From JAAYZM01 sp964510785 (GTDB lineage: Bacteria > Actinomycetota > Actinomycetes > Actinomycetales > Cellulomonadaceae): 16,354 bases of DNA. The position numbers were made by a program, and so were the translations under genes. Positions 1-5,400 of the stretch are shown here, in pieces (position 1 is the stretch's first letter; each line of letters starts with the position of its first letter). Location: contig CAZECM010000063.1 of the NCBI GenBank assembly GCA_964510785.1, positions 1 to 16,354 of the forward strand. Reading direction: 5' to 3'. The notes beneath the pieces were generated by a model. It had not been told where the DNA came from. It made no database searches and saw only the letters and a list, made by a program, of their open reading frames with translations.

Positions 1-1
1 G

Positions 2-517
2 CACCTCATGCGCACGGGCGCCGCGGGCGTGCTCGTGGGCTTCGGCGGCGGCGCGGCGCACACGACACGCGCCTCGCTCGGCATCCACGCCCCCATGGCC
101 ACGGCGGTCGCGGACGTCGCAGCGGCCCGGCGCGACTACCTCGACGAGTCCGGCGGCCGCTACGTGCACGTCATCGCCGACGGCGGCGTGGGGCGCTCCG
201 GTGACCTCGTCAAGGCCGTCGCGTGCGGGGCCGACGCCGTCATGATCGGTGCCGCGCTCGCCCGCGCCGCCGAGGCGCCGGGCCAGGGCTGGCACTGGGG
301 CCCCGAGGCCCACCACCCGAAGCTGCCGCGCGGCGAGCGGGTCCACGTCGGCACGGCGGGCACGCTCGAGCAGATCCTGTTCGGCCCCGGCCACACGGCG
401 GACGGCACGCTCAACCTCATCGGCGCGCTGCGCCGGGCGATGGCCACGACGGGCTACTCGGACCTCAAGGAGTTCCAGCGCATCGAGGTCGTCGTCTCCC
501 CCTACACCCCGAGCTGA
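2..517 (+). CDS. GuaB3-family IMP dehydrogenase-related protein, C-terminal part (5' end outside window)
   Basis: Only the last 171 codons are visible; the frame is open from base 2 and stops with TGA at 515-517. The residues show the end of the (beta/alpha)8 barrel of the IMPDH/GMP reductase family: an ...IADGGVGRSGDLVKA... phosphate-binding strand-loop, then GADAVMIGAAL, the usual IMPDH order. The tail has the LILFGPGHTADGT-type segment and ends in SDLKEFQR..EVVV.PY, typical of the actinobacterial GuaB3 paralogue rather than true GuaB. Family members sit next to guaB in Actinobacteria and belong to purine nucleotide metabolism, though their exact reaction is less clear than that of GuaB. 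The next gene begins two bases after the stop, so the two are probably co-transcribed. The catalytic cysteine loop lies upstream of the window and cannot be checked. Confidence 0.85.
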   Translation, partial: HLMRTGAAGVLVGFGGGAAHTTRASLGIHAPMATAVADVAAARRDYLDESGGRYVHVIADGGVGRSGDLVKAVACGADAVMIGAALARAAEAPGQGWHWGPEAHHPKLPRGERVHVGTAGTLEQILFGPGHTADGTLNLIGALRRAMATTGYSDLKEFQRIEVVVSPYTPS

Positions 518-519
518 GC

Positions 520-2136
520 ATGGCGTCCGAGCAGCCCCCGGCCTTCGCCGTCGCCGACCCCGAGTCCGACCCGCGCGCGACCTACGCGCTCGAGCCCGAC
601 GAGGTCGCCTCGCTCACCTCGCGCCTCGTGGTCTCGCCAGGAGCACGGACGACGACGACGACGGCGCCCGCCACGGGTGCCCCGCTCGCCTCGGTACCCC
701 TCGCGACGCCCGACGACGTGCACCGGGCTGCGGCAGCCGCGCGGGAGGTGCAGTCCGCGTGGGCCGCGACGTCGGCCACCGACCGCGCCCGGGTGCTGCT
801 GCGCTTCGGCGACCTGCTGCTCGACGGCCAGTCGGACATCCTCGACCTCGTCCAGCTCGAGTCGGGCAAGGCCCGGCTGCACGCCTTCGAGGAGATCTAC
901 GACCTCGCGTCGATCGCCCGGCACTTCGCCGTCCGAGGGCCGCGCTACCTCGCCCCGCGTCGCGAGGCAGGCATGGTCCCGGGCCTCACGAGCGTGCGGG
1001 TGCACCACCGGCCCGCGGGGCTCGTGGGCGTCATCACGCCGTGGAACTACCCGCTCAACCTGCCCATCGGGGACACGCTCGTCGCGCTGCTCGCGGGCAA
1101 TGCCGTGCTGCTCAAGCCGGACACGCAGACCGTGCTGAGCGCGCTGTGGGGGGCCGAGCAGCTCGAGGCCGCCGGGCTGCCCGCCGGGCTGCTGCAGGTC
1201 GTCGCGGGGGACGGTGACGTGGGGGCCGCCGTCGTCGACGCCGTCGACCACGTCTCGTTCACCGGTTCCACCGCCACCGGGCGCCTCGTCGCCGCCGCGG
1301 CGGCGCGCAACCTCGCCTCCTCGACGCTCGAGCTCGGCGGGAAGAACGCGCTCTACGTCGCGGACGACGTCGACGTCGAGACGGCCGCCGAGGGCGCCGT
1401 GCGCGCGTGCTTCGCGGGCGCCGGCCAGGTGTGCGTCTCCGTCGAGCGGCTCTACCTGCACGAGGCGGTCGCCGACGAGTTCACTGCGGCCTTCGTGCGC
1501 CGGGTCAAGGCGCTGCGGCTCGGGGGCGGGCTCGACTACGGGAGCGACGTCGGCTCGATCACGACCGAGGCGCAGCTCGCGAAGATCGTCGAGCACTTCG
1601 ACGACGCCGTCGCCCGCGGGGCGCGCGTGCTGACCGGGGGAGTGCACCGCACCGACGTGGGCCCGTTGTTCTACGAGCCCACGGTGCTCGACGGCGTGCC
1701 CGACGGCGCGCTCCTCGCTCGCGACGAGACGTTCGGACCCGTCGTGGCGCTGTACCGGGTGCGGTCCGACGCCGAGGCGGTGGCGCGCATCAACGACTCG
1801 GAGTTCGGCCTCAACGTGAGCCTGTGGACCGGCTCCGAGCGGCGCGGGCGTGCCCTCGCAGCCAGGGTGCGGGCCGGGATCGTCAACATCAACGAGGGCT
1901 ACGCGGCCGGCTGGTCGGCCTACGGTGCGCCCGTGGGCGGCTGGGGCTCCTCGGGCCTGGGCGCTCGCCACGGCCGCGAGGGGCTGCTCGCGACGACGCG
2001 CACCCAGACCGTCGCCGCGCAGCGCCTCGCCCACCGCGGCCTCGGCCTGCGCAACTTCTACGAGCTCCCCGCCGAGCAGACGACGACCCTCTTCACCCAG
2101 GTACTCCGCACCCTGCGCACGTTGCGCCGCCCCTAA
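520..2136 (+). CDS. gabD2: Succinate-semialdehyde dehydrogenase (NADP+-type aldehyde dehydrogenase)
   Basis: This 538-residue protein is a full aldehyde dehydrogenase. Visible motifs are TPWNYPL with Asn176, LLKPD with Lys199, the FTGST nucleotide-binding turn (247-251), LELGGKN with the general base Glu271, GQVCVS with the catalytic Cys305, and ETFGPV further on. The length and the roughly 40-residue N-terminal extension fit the GabD2 class of Actinobacteria, which oxidises succinic semialdehyde to succinate and links GABA or 2-oxoglutarate decarboxylation to the TCA cycle. I chose the ATG at 520, two bases after the preceding stop, because the ALDH fold begins soon after it; an in-frame extension back to 223 would lie inside the upstream gene. 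No strong ribosome site is seen, so translation is probably coupled to the upstream gene. Exact substrate is inferred from family, not proven. Confidence 0.85.
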   Translation: MASEQPPAFAVADPESDPRATYALEPDEVASLTSRLVVSPGARTTTTTAPATGAPLASVPLATPDDVHRAAAAAREVQSAWAATSATDRARVLLRFGDLLLDGQSDILDLVQLESGKARLHAFEEIYDLASIARHFAVRGPRYLAPRREAGMVPGLTSVRVHHRPAGLVGVITPWNYPLNLPIGDTLVALLAGNAVLLKPDTQTVLSALWGAEQLEAAGLPAGLLQVVAGDGDVGAAVVDAVDHVSFTGSTATGRLVAAAAARNLASSTLELGGKNALYVADDVDVETAAEGAVRACFAGAGQVCVSVERLYLHEAVADEFTAAFVRRVKALRLGGGLDYGSDVGSITTEAQLAKIVEHFDDAVARGARVLTGGVHRTDVGPLFYEPTVLDGVPDGALLARDETFGPVVALYRVRSDAEAVARINDSEFGLNVSLWTGSERRGRALAARVRAGIVNINEGYAAGWSAYGAPVGGWGSSGLGARHGREGLLATTRTQTVAAQRLAHRGLGLRNFYELPAEQTTTLFTQVLRTLRTLRRP

Positions 2137-2145
2137 CCCTCGTCC

Positions 2146-2214
2146 CGCGAGGTAGGTCGGCGCGTCGGGGTAGGTCCGCGGCGGCACTACGTGGCGCACT
2201 CGGACCTACGTCAC
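2146..2214. repeat. Four-unit palindromic intergenic repeat, copy A
   Basis: Ten bases after the dehydrogenase stop there are two direct units with cores GGTAG at 2151 and 2169, followed by two inverted units with cores CTACG at 2187 and 2206. Core spacing is 18-19 nt throughout. Units resemble CCGCGAGGTAGGTCGG and GGGGTAGGTCCG. The longest perfect inverted pair is GTAGGTCCG (2170-2178) with CGGACCTAC (2201-2209). The same architecture recurs at 2768-2840 and 11516-11600. This copy is the most diverged of the three and lies between two genes on the same strand. Confidence 0.75.
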
Positions 2215-2237
2215 GGTGGCGGAGCGAGAGCCCGCGC

Positions 2238-2249
2238 TACGTTGGGTGC
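2238..2249 (+). promoter_or_regulatory. Candidate leaderless promoter (-10 only) of the small membrane protein gene
   Basis: TACGTT at 2238-2243 fits the actinobacterial -10 pattern TANNNT and is followed by exactly six bases and then the ATG. Transcription would begin at or next to the start codon. No Shine-Dalgarno sequence precedes the ATG, which agrees with a leaderless message. I see no convincing -35 box. The same layout precedes two other genes in this window. Confidence 0.45.
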
Positions 2250-2732
2250 ATGGCAGCCGTCGAGGCGCGGGCGCTCGATGCGCGACCCGCCAGGGTCGAC
2301 CGGTCCGACCTGCTCGCAGAGCTCTGGAAGCACTACGTCGCGCTCCTCGTGGCGGTCCTCGTGTGGTTCGGGTCGATGAGTGGTCCGGTGCTCTTCAGTT
2401 CGGGCTTCGAGTGGACCTGGGCACTGCTGTGGGTCGTCATCCAGGTGGGGTTCTGGCTCGCCGGGTGTGTCGCCGTCGGGCACATCCTCCCGACGTGGGT
2501 GCTGCGCCGCGTCGACTACCGCTGGACCGCCGCGTGCCTCGTCGCCGCTACCGCACTGGTGTCGCTCGTGGCCCAGATGAGCACGTTCGGAGCCGCGGGA
2601 TCGTTCTGGTCGGTGTTCGTGCTGATGCTGCTCGCGTCGCCCGTCGTGCTGCTCTCGGTCGGGCTGCGTGCCCTCGTCCCGCCGCTGCGGCCGTCGGCTC
2701 GGCTGCGCCCTGACGCCGTGCGGGACGAGTAG
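2250..2732 (+). CDS. Small four-helix integral membrane protein, function unknown
   Basis: I do not recognise a named family. The 160-residue product has a soluble N-terminus of about 25 residues (many Arg/Asp) and four hydrophobic stretches at about 28-50, 56-79, 92-111 and 117-141, then a short basic/acidic tail. There are no catalytic-looking motifs; one Cys and one His lie in the second helix region (AGCVAVGHILP). The ATG at 2250 gives the start: there is no ribosome site, but a TANNNT box six bases upstream suggests a leaderless message. Charge distribution suggests both termini are cytoplasmic. The gene lies between repeat copies A and B and converges on the RNB-domain gene. Gene status rests on clean hydrophobic periodicity and on there being no better gene in the space. 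Confidence 0.7.
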   Translation: MAAVEARALDARPARVDRSDLLAELWKHYVALLVAVLVWFGSMSGPVLFSSGFEWTWALLWVVIQVGFWLAGCVAVGHILPTWVLRRVDYRWTAACLVAATALVSLVAQMSTFGAAGSFWSVFVLMLLASPVVLLSVGLRALVPPLRPSARLRPDAVRDE

Positions 2733-2767
2733 CCGAGCGACCTCGTGCGTGGCGGCAGGGCCCGGCC

Positions 2768-2840
2768 CGCGAGGTAGTACCGAGTGCGCGAGGTAGTGCC
2801 GCTGCGGACCTACCTGGGCGCGCTGGGCACTACCTCGCGG
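2768..2840. repeat. Four-unit palindromic intergenic repeat, copy B (perfect 14-bp stem)
   Basis: This is the clearest copy. Direct units have GGTAG cores at 2773 and 2792; inverted units have CTACC cores at 2810 and 2830, so spacing is 18-20 nt. CGCGAGGTAGTGCC at 2787-2800 is perfectly complementary to GGCACTACCTCGCG at 2826-2839, a 14-bp stem with a 25-nt loop. It lies between convergent genes and extends into the 3' end of the minus-strand RNB gene, supplying its stop codon and last residues. A bidirectional transcription-end role is possible, but no T-tract follows the stem. Confidence 0.85.
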
Positions 2841-4321
2841 ACGGCGAAGCGCACGGTGTGCTCGGCGAGGTCTGCGCGGACGAGCTCGGCGCGTACCCGG
2901 TCCCCGGGTGTGGCTTCGCCGTCCGCGCGCGCCGAGACGGCGGGGTCGGTGAGCTGCAGGTCGAGCCCGGAACGGTTCGCGTCGACGACGACGGCGTCGA
3001 ACACCTCGCCGACCCGGTGGGCGAGGACGGCAGCCTCGACCGCGTCCGTGCACGCCCGCTCGACGGCACCGGCGCGCTGCCCCGAGGCGGCCATGAGCTC
3101 GGGTAGCTCCGTGAGCCCGTCCCGGGCCCAGACCGGCACCTCGCGGCCCGCGCTCAGCGCCTCGCAGATCGCGAGGGCGAACCGGTCGACGAGCCGGCGC
3201 AGCGGCGCGGTCGTGTGGGCGTACGGCGCGGCGATCGCAGCCTGGACGAGGTCCCCGGGGACCTCGCCGTCGAACACCGTGTAGCCCGAGCCGCGGAAGA
3301 GCGACGTCGCGTCGTGGATGATCGCGAGGTGGCGCGGGTCGTCCCGGTCGAGGCTGCGCAGGAAGTCGCCGTAGGCCGTGTCGTGGGGCCACTCGGCACC
3401 GAGCGCCCTCGCCTCGCGCCGGAGACGGGTGATGGCTTCGGGGCTCGCGGGCGGCATGGTGCGCAGGATGCCGAGACCACCGTCGATCATGATCTGGGCC
3501 GCCGCGATGCCGGTGAGCAGGGAGATCTGGGCGTTCCACTCCTCGGCCTCGAGCAGCGGGCGCAGGCGCAGCCGGTAGTGGCCGTCGTCGTCGGCGTGCA
3601 CCTCTTGCTCGGGCATCGGCAGGCTCGCCCCGCCGCGCGCGGACTCGCGCGCGATGCGCAGGCGGCCCACCTCTCGAAGCAGCTCGAGCACCTCGCCTCC
3701 GGTCCCGTCGTCGACGGCGGCCTGCACCTCCTCGTAGGTGAAGCGGCGGCGGGAGCGGACCATGGCCCGGTAGACGCTCGCGGTGCGCCGCGCGCCGTCC
3801 TCGCCGAGCTCGATGTCCCACACGTACGCGGGCCGGTCCTCGCCCGGCAGGAGGCTCGCCGCGCCCTCGCTCAGGGCTGGCGGGTGGAGCGGGACGCGCG
3901 TGTCGGGGCAGTAGATGGTCTGGCCGCGACGACGGGCCTCGAGGTCGACCGGGTCGTCGGTCGAGACGAAGGCTGACACGTCCGCGATCGCGTAGCGCAC
4001 GCGGTAGCCGGTCGGGATGCGCGCGAGGTGGAGGGCCTGGTCGAGGTCCATCGCGCCGGGCGGGTCGATCGTGACGAGCTCGATGTCGCGCTCGTCGCGC
4101 TCGGGGAGGCGTGTCTCGCTGGCGTCTCGCCAGGGGAGCCCTGCCTCGTGGGTGTCTCGCCCGGGGAGCCGTGGCTCGTGGGCGGCCTGCTCGGCCGCCT
4201 CGAGCACCTCGGCGGGGAACTCCTCGGGGACGTCGTGCTCGGCGCGGATCGCGTGGAACGCGGCGTCGAGCCCGTCGACCCCTCGTGCGGACCCGGCCAG
4301 CCGTGTAGCGCGCGCAACCAT
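2810..4321 (-). CDS. RNB-domain (RNase II/R-like) ribonuclease family protein
   Basis: The 503-residue product carries the RNB catalytic module from about residue 80. TIDPPGAMDLDQAL (84-97) matches the acidic metal-binding motif of RNase II/R: by position Asp86, Asp92 and Asp94 correspond to E. coli RNase II Asp201, Asp207 and Asp209, while the residue equal to Asp210 is Gln. AIADVSAFV follows as expected, and a later HTTAPLRRLVDRFA segment matches the family's conserved arginine motif. The family degrades RNA 3' to 5'. No obvious cold-shock domains precede the module and no clear S1 domain follows, so it is shorter than RNase R. This compact form with DLDQ is, to my knowledge, common in Actinobacteria. 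Residues about 50-79 hold three decapeptide repeats. The last nine residues and the stop lie in repeat copy B. The start is the ATG at 4321, which has a TANNNT box six bases upstream and no clear ribosome site. Confidence 0.85.
   Translation of the reverse strand: MVARATRLAGSARGVDGLDAAFHAIRAEHDVPEEFPAEVLEAAEQAAHEPRLPGRDTHEAGLPWRDASETRLPERDERDIELVTIDPPGAMDLDQALHLARIPTGYRVRYAIADVSAFVSTDDPVDLEARRRGQTIYCPDTRVPLHPPALSEGAASLLPGEDRPAYVWDIELGEDGARRTASVYRAMVRSRRRFTYEEVQAAVDDGTGGEVLELLREVGRLRIARESARGGASLPMPEQEVHADDDGHYRLRLRPLLEAEEWNAQISLLTGIAAAQIMIDGGLGILRTMPPASPEAITRLRREARALGAEWPHDTAYGDFLRSLDRDDPRHLAIIHDATSLFRGSGYTVFDGEVPGDLVQAAIAAPYAHTTAPLRRLVDRFALAICEALSAGREVPVWARDGLTELPELMAASGQRAGAVERACTDAVEAAVLAHRVGEVFDAVVVDANRSGLDLQLTDPAVSARADGEATPGDRVRAELVRADLAEHTVRFAVREVVPSAPR
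4086..4175. repeat. Three in-frame 30-bp tandem repeats within the RNB-domain gene
   Basis: Units are 4086-4115, 4116-4145 and 4146-4175. By eye the second and third match at 24 of 30 positions and the first and second at 21 of 30. Each encodes ten residues with the pattern xxLPxRDxxE (RLPGRDTHE, AGLPWRDASE, TRLPERDERD), just before the catalytic module. The period is a multiple of three, so changes in copy number would keep the reading frame. Confidence 0.7.
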
Positions 4322-4333
4322 TCCGCCACCCTA
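4322..4333 (-). promoter_or_regulatory. Candidate leaderless promoter (-10 only) of the RNB-domain gene
   Basis: Read on the minus strand, TAGGGT (4333-4328) is followed by six bases and then the ATG at 4321-4319. This matches TANNNT at the distance expected if transcription starts at the initiator A. The stretch GGGTGGCGGA could also serve as a poor ribosome site if the message starts further upstream, so the assignment is tentative. Confidence 0.35.
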
Positions 4334-4378
4334 ACCACCCGGCTGCCCTGCGACTGCCCCCCACCGCCCACGGGCCAT

Positions 4379-4489
4379 CCGTCCACGCACTCCTTGGTGC
4401 CACTGGGGCCAGTGTGACTGGACCGACGGCGTCTCGCCCGGTGTGTCGCGTGAGTTATGTCATTTGAGCACCAAGGAGTGCGCGGACGG
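4379..4489. repeat. 22-bp inverted repeat with one mismatch, 67-bp spacer
   Basis: The left arm (4379-4400) and the reverse complement of the right arm (4468-4489) match at 21 of 22 positions; the only difference is A or G at the seventh base. The common core reads GCACTCCTTGGTGC on the left and GCACCAAGGAGTGC on the right. Each core is itself partly palindromic (GCAC...GTGC), so each arm could be a protein-binding site, with about 89 bp between centres. No flanking target duplication is seen. Whether it is a paired operator, an RNA stem or a mobile-element remnant is open. Confidence 0.8.
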
Positions 4490-4571
4490 CTCGGGGTGAG
4501 GCCGAGTGGGGATCGGGCGGGACATCTGGAGCGTGGAAAAGGGCAGAGGGGATGGATCGGCGCCGCAGGGC

Positions 4572-4600
4572 TTGACAACGGACATGAACAGAAGTAAACA
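4572..4600 (+). promoter_or_regulatory. Promoter of the deoR-PTS operon
   Basis: TTGACA at 4572-4577 is a perfect -35 consensus. A 17-base spacer leads to TAAACA at 4595-4600, a moderate -10. Transcription would begin near 4607, giving a leader of about 30 bases before the GTG start of the regulator. It is the best promoter in the window. Confidence 0.65.
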
Positions 4601-4614
4601 AAGACATAGCAACA
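4581..4614 (+). promoter_or_regulatory. Candidate DeoR-type operator: direct repeats over the -10 box
   Basis: GACATGAACA (4581-4590) and GACATAGCAACA (4603-4614) form two similar direct repeats 22 bases apart, about two helical turns, on either side of the -10 box. Between them lies an A-rich GTAAACAAA stretch. DeoR-family regulators often bind AT-rich repeats over their own promoters, so autoregulation by the first gene of the operon is plausible. No second copy was noticed elsewhere in the window. Confidence 0.35.
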
Positions 4615-4638
4615 TCCGAATGGGCAGATGGAGAGAGC

Positions 4639-5400
4639 GTGTACGCGACGGAGCGGCAGCAGGAGATCCTCGCCAAGGCGCGGCAGGACGGGCGCGTCGA
4701 GGTGCGTGAGCTCGCCGAGAGCCTCGACGTCACGCCCGAGACGGTCCGCCGCGACCTGACCCTCCTCGAGCGCCGCGGCCTGCTGCGTCGCATGCACGGT
4801 GGCGCGATCCCCGTCGAACGCCTCGGCATCGAGCCCGCCGTCGCGGACCGCGAGGGGCGCATGTCCGGCCAGAAGGAACGCATCGCGAAGGCTGCGATCG
4901 ACGAGCTGCCCGACGGCGGCGCCGTCATCCTCGACGCGGGCACGACGACGATCCGCCTCGCCGAGATGCTCCCGAGCGACCGCGAGTTCACGGTCGTCAC
5001 CCACTCGCTGCCCATCGCGATGATGCTCGCGACCCGCCCGCACATCACCCTCCACCTGCTCGGCGGGACGGTACGCGGCCGCACGCTCGCCGCCGTCGGC
5101 GCCTGGACCACGCGTGAGCTGGGCGACATCTACGCCGACGTCGCGTTCCTCGGCACGAACGGCATCACGGCCGAGCGCGGCCTGACCACCCCGGACCTCG
5201 GCGAGGCCGGCGTCAAGCGTGCCCTCGTCGCCGCGGCCCGTCGCACCGTGGTGCTCACCGACCACACGAAGTTCGGCCGCTCCGACTTCGCCCAGGTCGC
5301 CCCGATCGAGCTGGTGGACACGGTCATCACCGACACGGGCCTCGAGCCCGCCTTCGCCGAAGAGATCGAGACGGCCGGTCCGAGGGTGGTGCGCGCGTGA
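4639..5400 (+). CDS. DeoR/GlpR-family transcriptional regulator of the sugar PTS operon
   Basis: The 253-residue protein has the standard DeoR layout. An N-terminal winged helix-turn-helix (about 5-55) carries the family signature in VTPETVRRDLTLLERRGLLR followed by MHGGA (53-56). The C-terminal DeoRC sensor domain (about 75-230) shows DAGTTT (99-104), a LLGGTVRG loop, FLGTNGI and DHTKFGR, the loops that bind a phosphorylated sugar in the isomerase-like fold. Such proteins usually repress a sugar operon until a pathway intermediate such as a fructose or tagatose phosphate relieves repression. The start is a GTG at 4639 with GGAGAG at 4630-4635; MYATERQQEIL is the normal beginning of this family. 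The stop overlaps the kinase start by four bases (GTGA), so it is first in the PTS operon and most likely controls it. Confidence 0.9.
   Translation: MYATERQQEILAKARQDGRVEVRELAESLDVTPETVRRDLTLLERRGLLRRMHGGAIPVERLGIEPAVADREGRMSGQKERIAKAAIDELPDGGAVILDAGTTTIRLAEMLPSDREFTVVTHSLPIAMMLATRPHITLHLLGGTVRGRTLAAVGAWTTRELGDIYADVAFLGTNGITAERGLTTPDLGEAGVKRALVAAARRTVVLTDHTKFGRSDFAQVAPIELVDTVITDTGLEPAFAEEIETAGPRVVRA

Larger units (their letters stand above)
4322..4638. other. Divergent intergenic control region between the RNB gene and the PTS operon
   Basis: These 317 bases separate two divergent genes and hold no credible coding sequence; open frames here lack coding character. They contain a 22-bp inverted repeat (4379-4489), a small dyad CACTGG-GG-CCAGTG (4401-4414) next to its left arm, an AT-richer patch at 4451-4467, and the PTS-operon promoter in an A-rich island at about 4572-4620, which stands out against the GC-rich surroundings. 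Confidence 0.7.

Noticed and set aside
223..519. An upstream in-frame extension of the succinate-semialdehyde dehydrogenase
   Set aside because: It overlaps the well-supported GuaB3-family gene in another frame and is arginine/glycine-rich without ALDH similarity.
648..664. A short ACG trinucleotide run in the dehydrogenase gene
   Set aside because: Only about five units, encoding a Thr run in a non-conserved N-terminal region; common in GC-rich genes.
2146..2840. Regularly spaced short repeats that might suggest a CRISPR array
   Set aside because: Units are only about 14-18 bp with 18-20 nt periodicity, half are inverted, no spacers of normal length exist, and no cas genes are present.
4270..4335. 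A tRNA-Leu/Ser-like stretch on the minus strand (GTGGCGGAATGGTTGCGCGC) at the start of the RNB gene
   Set aside because: It resembles a D-arm, but there is no 3' partner for a 7-bp acceptor stem, no convincing anticodon or T-arm, and the stretch is explained by the RNB gene start.
4379..4489. Reading the 22-bp inverted repeat as ends of a transposable element
   Set aside because: No target-site duplication or coding content was found and the unit is just 111 bp, so I kept it as an unexplained inverted repeat rather than a mobile element.
3871..5265. A long open frame on the minus strand (464 codons) running across the divergent control region and antisense to the regulator
   Set aside because: Very GC-rich DNA gives long chance frames. 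Its translation is low-complexity, matches no family, and covers a clear promoter and two solid genes.
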